Assembly: GCF_905115235.1 (NCBI RefSeq)
Contig: NC_051850.1
Coordinates: 7,535,841-7,599,840, forward strand
Source of the DNA: Hermetia illucens
Lineage: Eukaryota; Arthropoda; Insecta; Diptera; Stratiomyidae
DNA length: 64,000 nt
Direction: 5' to 3'
Each line of letters starts with the position of its first letter. The first letter of the stretch is position 1. The notes under the pieces are model-generated. The model searched no databases. It had not been told where the DNA came from and saw only the letters and a program-made list of their open reading frames with translations. Below, piece by piece: positions 1 through 11,460 of the stretch. The translations under genes were made by a program, and so were the position numbers.

Positions 1-1340
1 ACGATAGAAAAGAACGCTTACATGGACATTGAAATAGGGATGCTCGCTGAACTGACCAACTGTAAACTCACCACGGGTCTATTAAATCACGGGTCCAGCG
101 GAATCTACCTAGATCGTGACTCTAAAATCGTCTTAACCGCCGACCGTCGATTCAGTGCTAAAGGATCTCATGAAGTTATCTATGTGAACTTCACGGACTA
201 TGTTCTTAGCTTCCACCCGAAGGATGTAATTAAAATTGGATGCAGCATTGAAGTGGAAGTTCAGGAGGTGCTTCTGAAAAGTTTAGTGTGCCGCGTAACA
301 AAGGCTGATGTCCTGAAACCGAAAATGGAAGTTTTTATTCCCGAAGAAAGGAGCCAACTCGGGAAGTATATCAGCACCGAGGAAGATGAAGATATTAGCT
401 TCATCCTGGAGAATAGTAATTGCGATTATATAATATGTCCTTGTGCTCATAATGTCAATGTTTGCCAATATATCCAATGGTTCATGGCCACAAGCCAACG
501 ACGAATGTTTATTATTGGGAAAATTAAACCTGAAATATATGTGGACGAAGCAGTTCTCCAGAAGATTATCCCGGAGTTTTCCGGGATATGGATTGATAGC
601 AACAGTTTGGAAGCCACACCTATTGATAAGGTCATAGTCAGCAATTGTGTTATGCAAGGTTAGTGCGAAGTTCAAAATTAGCCTAGAGTAATCCTGAACA
701 TTTTCCAGGGAAGTTCATGTTAAGAAGCGCAAACTATATCGAACGGGAACACATTCAACTTCCCAAGGACCGAGGAGCTTGTCGAAATCTTCTGGTCTAT
801 CCGGACTGTTTGGTCATACCATCATGCCTACCTAACAATGTGTCTTCAATAGATGTCCGGTTGATAATACGTCGCAGTTATCCTGAAATGAACGACGAAA
901 GCCTGGAATACTGTTGTACTTTTGTGCCCCGTGAACATTCCGTTTACGATATGCTCGTCAGACAGGTGGCCCTGAATGTGATTTTTGAGAAAGCCTCGTG
1001 CGTGATAATGGTTAATAACACAGGACGTTCAGCAATAAAGCTCTCGCAGAATAGGGTAACAGTCCCAATTATTGCTACCGTCCGAGACGAGACTGTTGCC
1101 AGGAGACTTTTGGTATGGAAGAATGTGATCCCTATCCTTTTCTTTGATAGCATTGTTTGTGAGTGGGTGGAAGAATTGGATGATCGTATTGCATTTGGAG
1201 TGGACTATGCCAGACGATATGGGTATATTTCAGAGGGAGATGTTTTTCTTGTGTGTTTTGACTCGAAAAGGGGAATAAAATTTGCGGATACGTATCGGTT
1301 GGTTACGATGAATTGTGGCGCCGAGGAATGTGGCACATAG
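1..1340 (+). CDS. Pyruvate kinase-like protein (pseudoenzyme), 5'-partial
   Basis: The frame is open from base 1, so the start lies outside the window. Two exons, 1-658 and 709-1340, flank a 50 bp GT-AG intron at phase 1. The translation follows the pyruvate-kinase fold from the end of barrel strand one to the C-terminus. A GSKI-like B-domain region, a degenerate KIENxxG counterpart (GKIKPE near 520) and the C-terminal domain stretch NTGRSAIKLSQNR are all in order. The family's catalytic and metal-binding signatures are replaced: DTKGPEIRTGL reads ELTNCKLTTGL, MVARGDLG reads IWIDSNSLE, and the MLESM and LSGET blocks are gone. The reading frame is nevertheless clean over more than 420 codons, which argues for a maintained non-catalytic protein and against a decayed copy. 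Drosophila is known to carry several divergent pyruvate-kinase paralogues beside Pyk, and this looks like such a case. Loss of activity is inferred. Confidence 0.8.
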
Positions 1341-1353
1341 GGTCATAATTTGG

Positions 1354-1359
1354 AATAAA
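1354..1359 (+). terminator. Poly(A) signal AATAAA of the pyruvate kinase-like gene
   Basis: Canonical AATAAA 14 bases after the stop codon at 1338-1340. This implies a very short 3' UTR. Confidence 0.65.
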
Positions 1360-1589
1360 TATTGCAAATATTCATATTTTCCACTTAATTCATCATTTTC
1401 GTTCTTTAGAATTTATAATATTAGGTCCCGCCATGCATGGATGTATGGCCAAGTAACTTATATTTTCTTTTTTTTGGGCTAGGGTAGGTGAATGTATTTA
1501 CGCACAGAGTGTTGGACTTCCGCAATGGTACGTTTTCGGACTACCAACTAAACACATTTCTATCATCAAGGAGCTGGCCTGGAACCATT

Positions 1590-2900
1590 TGCCACATTAC
1601 TTCAGGCTAGTGCACGAACTCACCCGCCTTGCGGAGCCTTCAAATCAGGGAACTCCTTTCACCAACGGGAGGGGAGAGGGGGAAACTGTTAGTTCAAGCA
1701 CCTCCTGCCATGCGCCCCTACACCGGTCGTTTGGCTCTTCTCCCTTGCGCTCGTATATGGCTTTACGCTCCTTGGTAAGAAGAGGTTACTACCGCGATCG
1801 CCATCACGGCTGGTTCAGAGACAGTGCGGCACGCAGAAGCCACCCACAAAGCTCCTCGTCTCTATAATTGAGCGAGACGTTAAGGACATGCCTCCTCTCT
1901 ATACCTCTGCGCCGTAGAGCAGGACAGACTGCGTTGAGCTCACCAGGAGAAGTCGCCTGCTAGACGTAGGGCCCCGATATTTGTCAATAACCGATTTGAG
2001 GCCGAAACTAAAGTTGCAGCCTTGTTCGCTGCTGTTCTGATTTGCTCAAAAAAGCTCATCTTTGAGTCAATAGTCAGACCAAGGTATTTTACCGTTGGTT
2101 TTGACCCGATTATCGACTCGCGTCGGGTCGGAATTCTCTTTTTAGTGAGGATGACTACTTCGGTTTTTTCCAGTGCAAGGTTGAAACCATAAGCAGTCAT
2201 CCATCCGCTATCACCCCTAGGAGAAGTCTCCAACGCGGCTTCATCTGTTCCAAGAATTTCGACAAACTTCCCAGTGTTCACCTTAACGACGTTCCACGCA
2301 GAGAAAGATCACCGGCTTGGCGCACGTTTGAAGTATGTGTTAACCACTTCGAAGTCAATGTATTGATGGTCGTTTACTGAGAAATCTTTCAGAACTTGGC
2401 ACCCGTCCACCAGCAGCACCAGTGCCTTCGACGCGAAGGTTACGTCTGGAAGCATGGGCGCAGGAACGTTGGGGTGAATCCGATGTTTTGTACTATAAGT
2501 CCTGTTCTCGCCGCCATTTCAGGAATTTGTTTCCCTCTGGAGTCAGGGTGAAGTATGGCCCATTCAAGTGCCCTGGCATTGAAGTCACCTCCGACCATGA
2601 TCCGTCCCTTTGTGCCCAAGATAGCGTCCTCCAGAGCATCAAGCCTGCGTCGAAAGTCCGGCATCGTCTCATTCGGTGACAAATAAATACTAAACACCCT
2701 AAACACCGAATACAAATAAAGCCGTCCAAGTCACTTCTGACAAACCCATACAAAACCTCCATCTAGCCGCCAAGGCCATTACGGCCGAAGAAATGATTAA
2801 CGAAGGCTGCCCATATATCATCATCAACTGCGACCAGAACTTCCTTCTGGCTTCTGGCTTCGGTTCAATTGTCCTTACACACACAAGATACTCTTTCAAT
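1590..2900 (-). mobile_element. R1-clade non-LTR retrotransposon (LINE), internally deleted
   Basis: Read on the minus strand, the order is R1-type apurinic endonuclease (2860-2290; VGGDFNAR near 2580, then SVNDHQYIDFEV near 2350), a short joint, and the C-terminal end of reverse transcriptase (2215-1940; LALEKTEVVILTKKRI and KPTVKYLGLTIDSK). A post-RT region follows (near 1800; VASACRTVSEPAVM). The fingers and palm of the RT, including YADD, are absent. The endonuclease therefore runs almost directly into the thumb, which means an internal deletion of about 1-1.5 kb. Several frame breaks are present, so this is a dead copy. Clade assignment rests on the characteristic R1 EN and thumb motifs. 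Confidence 0.8.
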
Positions 2901-2929
2901 TAATCAAGGCCTCCAAATTAGAAGGCCAT

Positions 2930-4820
2930 TCTTTCACCACAAGAAGAGAGGAGGTCAACCTTCATTCTTAGAGGATCCTCCTTCCCCACACGAATACACT
3001 TCTGACGACGTGGCAGCGTGGAATTAGCACAGATTACGCCGATTCGCATCTGAAGGCTCTCCGCCCTGTGGTCACAGACCAACGATACCAACTTCAAGCT
3101 TCTTTCGCCTGAGTTTAGATTCTGGGGCAGATGCCAATGTAGTTCCTAAACTAAAAAAAAAAACTGAGTGAATTCCAGTAAAGGGGATGTCACTCAGTGC
3201 TTTAACTGCCAACAATTTGCTCACGTTTCTTCAAGTTGCGGCTGGAATCCCAGATGTGTCAAATGCGCGGTCCTAGATGCCTCTAGGGATTGTTTTCGAT
3301 AGACTGTCCAAGACAACGCCGATAAGGAATCGGCGGCGCCACTTAAATTCATAAACTCTGGCCAACTCAGTTACTCAGCGTAAAGAGAGTGAGAGAGCTA
3401 AAAATTACCCGCACTCCCGTCTTGCTCCGTTCTTCCTCCTCCCTCCGCAGTTCGTCACTCTTCGCCTGGCCTTCAGCCTTATTCCATCTGGACCATCCCT
3501 TCCTCACTAACCCCTTCTTCCGGTGCAGTTGCCAACGCCCGAGTAAGGCCCGAAACCCTCAGCTCTTCATCGCTTCTATATTCCTCCACTCCTTCTTTCT
3601 TCTCCCTATGGACAACAATCTCTGACTTCTATCGCAACTACATTCGTCTTCCGCCTGGAGTTATACCCGAAACGCACTTATAATTTTTGAGTTTACTATA
3701 CAACCAAAATGAAGGTGCTCACACTCAACATTAATTCGCTCATTTCAAACGACAAAGATTTCGCTCTTCACAAGTTCCTGTTGGAAACTGACTTCAATCT
3801 TGCTCTCCTAAATGAAACCAACTTGGGGAAACTCCCAATGTCAGACTACACGTTCCCGGATACCATACATTCCGCAATCCTAGTCAAATCGGGCTTCAAA
3901 GCCAATACCATCACATTGTCACTCTCAGGGGTGCTCGCGTCCTTTGAGTCTTAATAGGCTTCCTCTACTTCCCGGGCTGTACAGGTCGTCGCCTCATTCG
4001 CATTCTGTCCGAACTCTGGAAAAATCGCGGTCAGTTTTGACGCTTCTTCTTCAGGCATGTAACCTGGGGCGACTCAATCTTGGATTGGTTCCAGTCAGGT
4101 CCATTCCTTAGCGCGGACATCATTAATGCGGGAGTACCAACTTTTCCACGAGGGTCCTCCTTCCTAGATGGCTTGATAATCTCGTCCAATCTCTCAACCT
4201 GTGTCACAAGCTGTTCCTCACTGGCAGCTCACTCTGACAATCATGCACACAGTCTTTCTATGCATTTACAGCAAATTCTCCCCTCCCATTCCTCATCCAC
4301 ACAAATACAGATAGTTCAATCTGACAAACTGGGACGATTTCCAACGCGACGTCTCCAAAGCGCTAGGTCCTCCTCTGGATAAATTTACCCCAATGAGGAG
4401 CTAACCATTTAAATTAGGAAATCCACCTCTGCCTTCAAAACCAAAATTCGCAATACAAATACAGGTGCCTTTCCGCCTCAACCCTCCTTTTACTCCGCAA
4501 CAGGAACAGAATACTGTAAGGAAGGAAACGATTATTTCACCAATTACGTAACAGATGCAACGCTGATTATCGTCTTCTCTCCGAGATTAATGAAAACCTG
4601 TCCATTAATGGAACTATTAGATCCGAACTGAATGCATTCCAGAAAAAACTTCTCGAATCCCTCAAACATGGCCCCCAAGTTTTCTCAATAATTAATCGAC
4701 TGGCTGGGAGGAAAAATCTTCTCTCAACGTCCACCACTCCCTGATAAAAATAGGACGTCCCAAGTTCCATCCCATAAAAGGTTGAGTTCGGAAGGGTCTT
4801 ACCTTTGCCCTTTTCACTCA
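2930..4820 (+). mobile_element. Jockey-clade LINE fragment (gag, endonuclease, EN-RT linker)
   Basis: From 3180 the frame encodes a CCHC knuckle series (QCFNCQQFAHVSSSC, then PRCVKCA) of the kind found in Jockey-clade ORF1. At 3709 a new frame opens with MKVLTLNINSLISNDK, the start of the ORF2 endonuclease. Its C-terminal part lies at 4080-4260 (ADIINAGVPTFPRGSSFLDG and SDNHAHSLSM). The EN-RT linker continues in broken frames to about 4760 (INENLSINGTIRSELNAFQK). No RT follows, because the copy is cut off where the next LINE begins near 4830. Frame breaks are frequent. Confidence 0.7.
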
Positions 4821-4829
4821 ACAGGTTCC

Positions 4830-6830
4830 CAAAAAAACAAAAAGGCGTACCACCTGCTTAAAGAACCTAAAACCCCGGTAGGCGATGAAGTAGTGCCTAA
4901 AACACCAAGGGAGCCGATGTTTCAAAAGGTACACGACAGTTGGATTGAGGTTGAACCAAAGAAGACAAAAAAGAAGAAGGAGATAATGAGGAATGAGGTC
5001 CCAGGGACCTTGTGGGGGGGGGGGGGTTGTAAGCAGGATCCGGAGGAATCAAAAGGGAGATCTCATGCTGGAACTGAAAAGGTCCGAAGAGAGCAAAGCC
5101 GAAGGCTTCTACAACCAAGTCAAAAATTTATTTAGGGAAAGTGCTGCCGTGCGGGCTCAAAAGCATCAGCAATGCCAGGACCTAAATGAGATCACTTCTA
5201 AGGCGGAAATTTGCCTTAGCGGAGCAGTTCAAGCTGCACGACTTGCAGGAAGCATCCATTGTAAGCCTTAGAAAGGCCAGCAGAAGTAACGCGCAGGCTA
5301 CTGGATGTCGGGAAGGTCCGTATTGGATAGGGTAGTCTGTCGGCTTAGAGAGCAAATCTCGTTGAAGAGATGCTTCAAGTGTCTCTCGTACGGACATCTA
5401 GCTAGAGTGTGCACAAGTGAGGTTGATTGGTTTAGCCGATGCAGACGTTGTGGTGAAACAGGTCACATTGCTCGGGATTGTAACAAGGATCCCAAATGCA
5501 TGTTGTGTGATGAAAAGGAGAGCCTGGACCGCAGCCATATTGCCGGAAGCGGCAAGTGTCCCGAGCTCAAAAAGGCAAATGAGGTACCCAGTTGCTTAAC
5601 GGCGCTAGTCGACAGCTACTTAACAGATAGAAGACTCTGGTACGACACAGATAAGGAAGCAAAGAATGCATTGTCTTCGCGGGTGTTTAATAGGGTTCTG
5701 TTCTGGGACCGCTATGGTAGAACATCATGTATAATGATGTCCCCAACGTCCCAGTTGCTAGCGAGGCCACAATAATGGGTTACGCCGATGACAAAGCGGT
5801 AATTGTTGTTACAAAAGATCTGGCGAATGTGGAATTATATTCTTACGAAGCAATCACTGTTATCAAGAACTAGCTGAAAGATGCAGGTCTTGCACTCGCG
5901 GATGATAAAACAAAGGTGGCGCTTATCACTAAGCGGCGTAAGGAAACAGCATATCATCACTTCAAAGCCAACGATTAAATATCTTGGGAGTGACGATAGA
6001 TGCGAGGCTGAATTTCAAGCAGCACTTTCAAGGCGTCCAATGTTGGCATGGCCCAGGCAAGGATGATATCAAATGTTAGGGGCGCGGGATGCACTCATAG
6101 ACTGCTTATAGCTAGAGTGGTGAGTTCTATACTGCTTTACGCAGCGCCAATTTGGTCAACTACATTACATACCGCATGCAATGCTCAAAAGATGAGCGTG
6201 GTGTATAGAAAGACTGCCCTAAGAGTGTGCTGTGGTTATAGAATCATTTTGGACGAAGCGGTTGGAACAGGCGAAAAAGGGGCGATAATGGATACCCAGC
6301 ATCGAGTTGTGGATGGAGAGAACACATGGTGAGATGAACTATGATCTCATGCAGTTTCTCACGGGGCATGTCGGTTACCGTAAATACCTCTATAGATTTA
6401 AACTGGACAACACACCCAACTTTACCAGCTGTGACGGTATTCCGGAGGACCAGAGCACGTTTTCTTCCCTTGTCCTAGATTCGCTGAGGAAAGAAAGAGT
6501 CTAGAGGAGACATTGGGAGGAACACTAGCACCGGAAAATATAATTGGGGTAATGCTAACATGCCAGCTGGAATGCAGTGAACGACATGGTAGGGCGGATT
6601 CAGTGCAGATTAAGACAGGGAGAGATGAGGAAGGTGCGAATGTGAATGCAATCGATGGGCTAGAGCCATGTTCGCCCCATGACGAAATACTTTGTGGTGT
6701 TCCGCGGGGAAGAGGACAGGAGTTAGGGACACTGGAGCATGTGTAAAAGATTTCCACCTCTGGAAAAAAAGACAGACAGACATCGACTCGATTCGAGTAA
6801 GGTTTTGTTTTACACAAAATTTTAAAAATC
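4830..6830 (+). mobile_element. R1-clade LINE with a gag-to-RT internal deletion
   Basis: ORF1 sequence begins near 4830 (lysine-rich, then MLELKRSEESKAEGF near 5063) and has three zinc knuckles at 5365-5520 (CFKCLSYGHLARVC, CRRCGETGHIARDC, CMLC). The same open frame jumps at about 5580 from gag to the RT palm (LTALVDSYLTDRRLWYDTD), so the endonuclease and half of the RT are deleted. A damaged YADD appears near 5780 (GYADDKAVIVV). The thumb and the C-terminal cysteine-containing region lie at 5880-6640 ([18 protein letters not shown] near 6355). The 3' UTR ends at about 6830 in a purine-rich stretch followed by a hairpin, also seen at 32110 and 44160. Confidence 0.75.
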
Positions 6831-6964
6831 ATTATATGAAAGCAAATGAAATCCTGATCGAATTTTCAGTTAACCGACAAAAAATACACATACTAATTTC
6901 TTCGTATTCTCAATATTAACAGAGATTTAAGGGCGCAAAAGATTTTTCCACTTTTCTTCAATGT

Positions 6965-7110
6965 TTCATTTACATCTTTTTTTTCTTAAGCCTTTGTCCC
7001 ATTTACAAGTGGGGTCGTTTCGACGTGATCGGTTTCACCATTTTGTTCTATCAAAAGCCTGATCTGGTTGCAATTAACATAATGTTCATCAAGCTAAGCT
7101 CTAGGCTGTC
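6965..7110 (-). mobile_element. RTE-clade LINE 3' terminal fragment
   Basis: On the minus strand the sequence encodes a degenerate RTE C-terminus ([12 protein letters not shown], then DPTCKWDKG) followed by an A-rich tail. It matches the better-preserved end at 51100-51215 in this window. Only about 140 bp remain, a typical 5'-truncated insertion. Confidence 0.5.
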
Positions 7111-7509
7111 CATAAGCAACGTTTTTTTTTCCACTGAGCAGCCGTTGTGACGTTTACGTACTAACTTCCCTTCTAATGTCTATTCGCCTGCAGGTGGCTG
7201 CCACTGTACTTGTCACACTTTCCATATTTTGGCATTCTCGTCCCATAGTGGTTTGACATTTTGAAGTGTAAAGTGCATAGTGGAAGCTGCTAGCGGAAAG
7301 GCTGTTTTCCCCCAAATTCTGCAGACCCTTTACTGCGTAACGTAAAAGATACAATCCGTAGTGTCTATCCCGAAACCAGGTTATTGAAATAATCTTAACA
7401 GCGTTGTAACTACGTCTCAGGAATAGTCCATTTACGGACTATGACGTCATGGCCAGATTGGCAATTTTTATCAACCCACACTTTACACAAATAATTTATC
7501 CTCGCAAAA

Positions 7510-10437
7510 ATGAGTGGTGAAGGGACGTCGTCTGGATTTAGGTCCGGACAGAACGCGAATAGTGACAATGAGGTACCTTCCCAAGATCTTCGTTCACATT
7601 CCAGCCGGCCGGGAGAGTTGGCTCTGGGTGGATCCCGTCGAACCTCCTGCAGTTCAAACGGGTCCTCGTCCGTGTCCTGTACAACTCCTGATTACGATTC
7701 CGGACACTATTCCGGGTCGAATGTTAGCGAATTAATTTTTCCACAAGGTATTTCCTGTAGCTCAGAGGACGATGGCCAGGTGGGACAGGAGATGCGGGCA
7801 ATACGCAGCGAACTCGAGCGCCTGCAAAAGTCCGAACGATGGTATAAGAACGAGTTGAAGGTTCAGAAGCGTTCCAAGCTTGATCTGCTTGAGAAGCTGT
7901 ACATGAACGAAAGGAAGTTCATGCGTGAGAATCAGAAACTCCAGGCGGACTGTAAGCGTTTGTATGCACTGTGCAATGAGATAGAGCAGAGAAAGACTGA
8001 CGAAAAGGAGGATCTTCTTAAGCAACTCAAGCATCTGGAGAAGTTGTTTGAGTCCTCGAAAGGCGGTTCTAAGAAGCCACTGCCGGACGTGGAGGCTCTG
8101 CAGTTCGAGGTGCAGCGTCAGAAGGCAACTGTCGAGGAGAATGAGAACTTGATCCGAACTCTTCGGATGCAGAAACAGAAACTGCTGGAGGAGCTTCGCA
8201 GTTTAACTCAGGACCGTGATGCTAAACTTCTCGAAATCGAGAAGAAAACTATTGCTCTTGAATGCGAGAATCGTACAATTACCAAGCGATGCCTGGAGCT
8301 AACGAAAGACAAGAGCCAGTTGGAGCAGAAACTGCAAACCAGCCTGGGAGACAGCAATGAGGTTGTAAGTCTTCGTCAAACATCTCAACGGCAATTTGCT
8401 GAGATCGGCAAGCTCACAGCAGCGTTGACTGATTATAAATCAGCTTCAACAAATGAGGCCGACCAGTTGAGATCCGAACTGGACAAATCAAATTCTAGGA
8501 TACAGGAATTCAGCGAAGAGTTAGCCCAGTTGAAAGCGTCTTATGCGGAGAGACAGCTTGAAAATGAGCATTTCCAAGCTGAAATCGAGCAATACAAGAA
8601 GATGAAGCAAAACTTCGATAAATATGTTGAACTGCTTCAAGGAAACTCCGCAGAACTAGATTCCAAGTGCATGGAAGTTCAGCATCTGGAGTCAGTTGTT
8701 GAAATCCAATCTACACAATTGGCAGAGCTCAATAGGAGCAGCCATGAGGCGAGAGAGCACTGGCAACGGGTCACAGCCGACCTTCAAAGACAACTTGATA
8801 CTAAAAACAGGGACTTCGCCTCAAAACAGCAACAATTCAACGAACTTGAGTCCAAGCGTTCCACCGAAATTCAAAAACTTCGTCAAAGACTGAGCCAACT
8901 CGAGGGTTTGAATGAGAAGCTGATAAGCCAACTACGGAATAGCACAACAGAAGTCAACAAGAAATCTTCGGAGATTGAACAACTTAAAGGGGCCATAAGG
9001 GATCTTAGTGAGCTCAGTGTTGAGAACTCGCAACTGAAGAAGCTTCTGGAGGTGAAGGACGAGGAGTTGGGCCAACGGAAACTACACGAGGCGTTCATTT
9101 CGGAGTTGCAAACAGAAATACAGAAGTTGAAAGGCGACCTTAAGAATGAGAAATGCAAGAGTAGTGAAACTGAGGCATTACGGGGTAAAAATAAGGCTCT
9201 TGAGGAAATGGTGGATGAAGTGAAGAAGGAAAATGAAGCCCTTAAAAGGTCCTTGGGCGTAATGGAGCAAGATCGTGACTCTTTGAAAAATTCGTCACAG
9301 GTTCAGTTGGAGAAATTTAAGGAGTCAAACCGAATCCTTTGTTCGGAGAAGTCTGAGCTCCAAACTATTGTCGACAGCCACTTGGTGACCATAGACAATC
9401 TACAATCCCAAAACAACCACATCCAAGCCCAACTTTCACGTCAAGAAAATTTGAAGTCCGAACTCGACCGCTGTCGGGAACTAATCAAAAAATATGAATC
9501 GGAAAAGCTAACAGCAACCGATACTAGTCACCACGCCCCCACACTTCCCACGCTAGAAACCGTGACAAAAACCACTGAATGTTCTTCCGAAAAAGACATA
9601 CTTAATAGTCAAATTGAAATACTGCGCGAGACTTCGCAAAAAGTACCTGAAACCTGTGATAGTTCGTGCCAAGTGGGCACTTGGAATGCATTGAATGCAA
9701 CCGCTAGATCGGGAAAACACGAAACCAGTGATGAAACCTCTGATGTTAGAGAAATGAAATTGCTACAACGAGTCATTGAAGCTGAACACCGAAAACGTAT
9801 TGGCCGATATGAGTTGCATATACGAACGTTGTTGGGTAAATTACGAAGCTATCGGAATCGAGATGCAAAGGAGAAAAGTAGCGAGGTGGTGGCATGTGAG
9901 AAGGAAATTGAGGTGAGGCGGCTTCTTGTTTACTTCCTAAGCTCAGAAGAGATGGAGACGACAAATTTCGTTTTTTTTTCTATATTTCCAGACTCTTCGC
10001 CAACAACTAAGATTGGCACTTAGACGAAGCGCTGAGATTGAACACTACAAAAAACTAAACCTGCAACTAACATCTAACCTACAATCGCTAACTGACGACT
10101 ACAAAAGGGTAAGAAAACTTCAATCCTCAGCTCTGAGAACAACCAACTTTCAATCTCACCCTCTCACCAACAGGTCCTCCTCTCAAACATATCGCCTAAA
10201 CCCACTACCAGCCCCCGATACGCTGAAATCTACAAACTCATCGATGAAAGTAACAATTTAGTGCCAAACGTCAGCTACTTAACCGACTCAATCGACGCGC
10301 TAAAAGACGATATATCACAACTGAAAGTCGTTTTAGATCCCCGCAATGCAACTAGCACACCAAAAATATCTAACCCAGTGAAACGCCTATCGCTTATGGA
10401 CGAGCTTAAGGCTGTCGACGATAGCTTTACTTTTTGA
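7510..10437 (+). CDS. Long coiled-coil protein, 927 residues, function unassigned
   Basis: Three exons, 7510-9912, 9992-10108 and 10174-10437, are joined by a 79 bp and a 65 bp GT-AG intron, both at phase 0. The ATG follows cgcaaaa, and the exon junctions keep a clean frame to TGA at 10435-10437. Residues 1-95 are low-complexity and serine/glycine rich. From about residue 95 to 640 the protein is almost continuous heptad-repeat coiled coil, rich in Glu, Gln, Lys and Leu. Residues 640-740 form a Ser/Thr-rich break, followed by a second short coiled coil across both introns and a C-terminal tail ending DELKAVDDSFTF. Such architecture fits a centrosomal, Golgi or cytoskeletal scaffold, but I recognise no specific family, so the role is unknown. 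There is no signal peptide or membrane segment. No frame damage is seen, so it should be a functional gene. Confidence 0.85.
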
Positions 10438-10655
10438 GTGTTTTTTTTTGTTTTCGAGGCAGAAAAGAAAATCCGATTATGGAAGAAAATGCTTAGTTTC
10501 TGTTTTTCTGCAAGAAAAAAGTGATTTTCTTTGTGTTATTTATCGTTGATGCTTAGTTGAATTCGCTTTTATTTCGTTTTAATTTATTAAATTGGAGGAT
10601 TAGGAGGATATTTACAATTTTATGCTTATTTAATTTTTGCGTATATATATTTTAA

Positions 10656-10661
10656 AATAAA
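10656..10661 (+). terminator. Poly(A) signal AATAAA of the coiled-coil gene
   Basis: AATAAA about 220 bases after the stop codon, in an AT-rich 3' UTR with T-rich downstream sequence. A second AATAAA near 10711 could be an alternative. Confidence 0.6.
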
Positions 10662-10849
10662 GCACTTTGATTTATTTTATGTGCTCTGCTTGGCAGAAGG
10701 TGATAAGACGGAATAAATTCTTAAGTGCAGGAAATATTTTAGGAAATATATGTACATAAATATTGGAAAACTTAAATCTTGTTGTTTTTCTCATTGAAAA
10801 TATGCAACAATGTAGATTTATAACAACGGAAAGGTAAGGAGAACATCCC

Positions 10850-11460
10850 CGACCAGCGAAACGTCACATAGATATGGCTACCGTTTAGCCCTTGGTGGGA
10901 TATTGTCGTCAATCAATCCTACGCGCTATTGTTCACAATTACCTGAAATGCGCTTCAGCTCCGCCCACGATTTCGTTAGACACTGGCACTCCTTCTATAC
11001 TGTTCTGCGCCAAGTGCTTTTGGGGTGACCTACCACCGACGGCCATCTTGTGAGAGTGAATTCTACTGCATTGGCACTTTCCCTTCCGATTACGGCGCGT
11101 ACGAGTACCAGGTCTGTCCAGCGAATCACATGACCGATTTCAGAACTGCACCAAAACGTTAAGAACGCCTAGGATATCGACTGACCTCACAGCTACAATA
11201 TTTCGCTATCGAAAATGGTTTATGATTGGTTTTGTGCGCAGGCTCCGCGACAATGCGTCCTAAGAATGTTGGGTTTCTCCAACTTGAAGGTTAATTCTGA
11301 CGATATAAGTTTGGCTTTCTGGGCGTAATCGAAATGAGACTGCGTGATTACTCCGCTACCTCTTGTGCCGTGTACTTTTGTACTCTGGAGAGCCTAGTGG
11401 CAACAGATGCGAATCCGGTGCCTATCTGTTTTTGATGGCGCGCTCTCATCACCTGGGAGC
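10850..11460 (-). mobile_element. LINE 3' fragment, RTE/CR1-like C-terminal tail
   Basis: Translated on the minus strand in broken frames, the region shows the C-terminal signature of a widespread LINE group: GHVIRWTDLVLVRAVIG near 11140, then TWRRTV and SWAELKRISGN near 10960. The same tail in the other orientation is seen at 50270-50450. The 5' limit is uncertain because the upstream sequence is too decayed to read. Confidence 0.45.

Noticed and set aside
5012-5026. Poly-G run near the R1 gag as a programmed frameshift site
   Set aside because: The surrounding LINE is dead and the run interrupts decayed coding sequence; a homopolymer expansion is the simpler reading.
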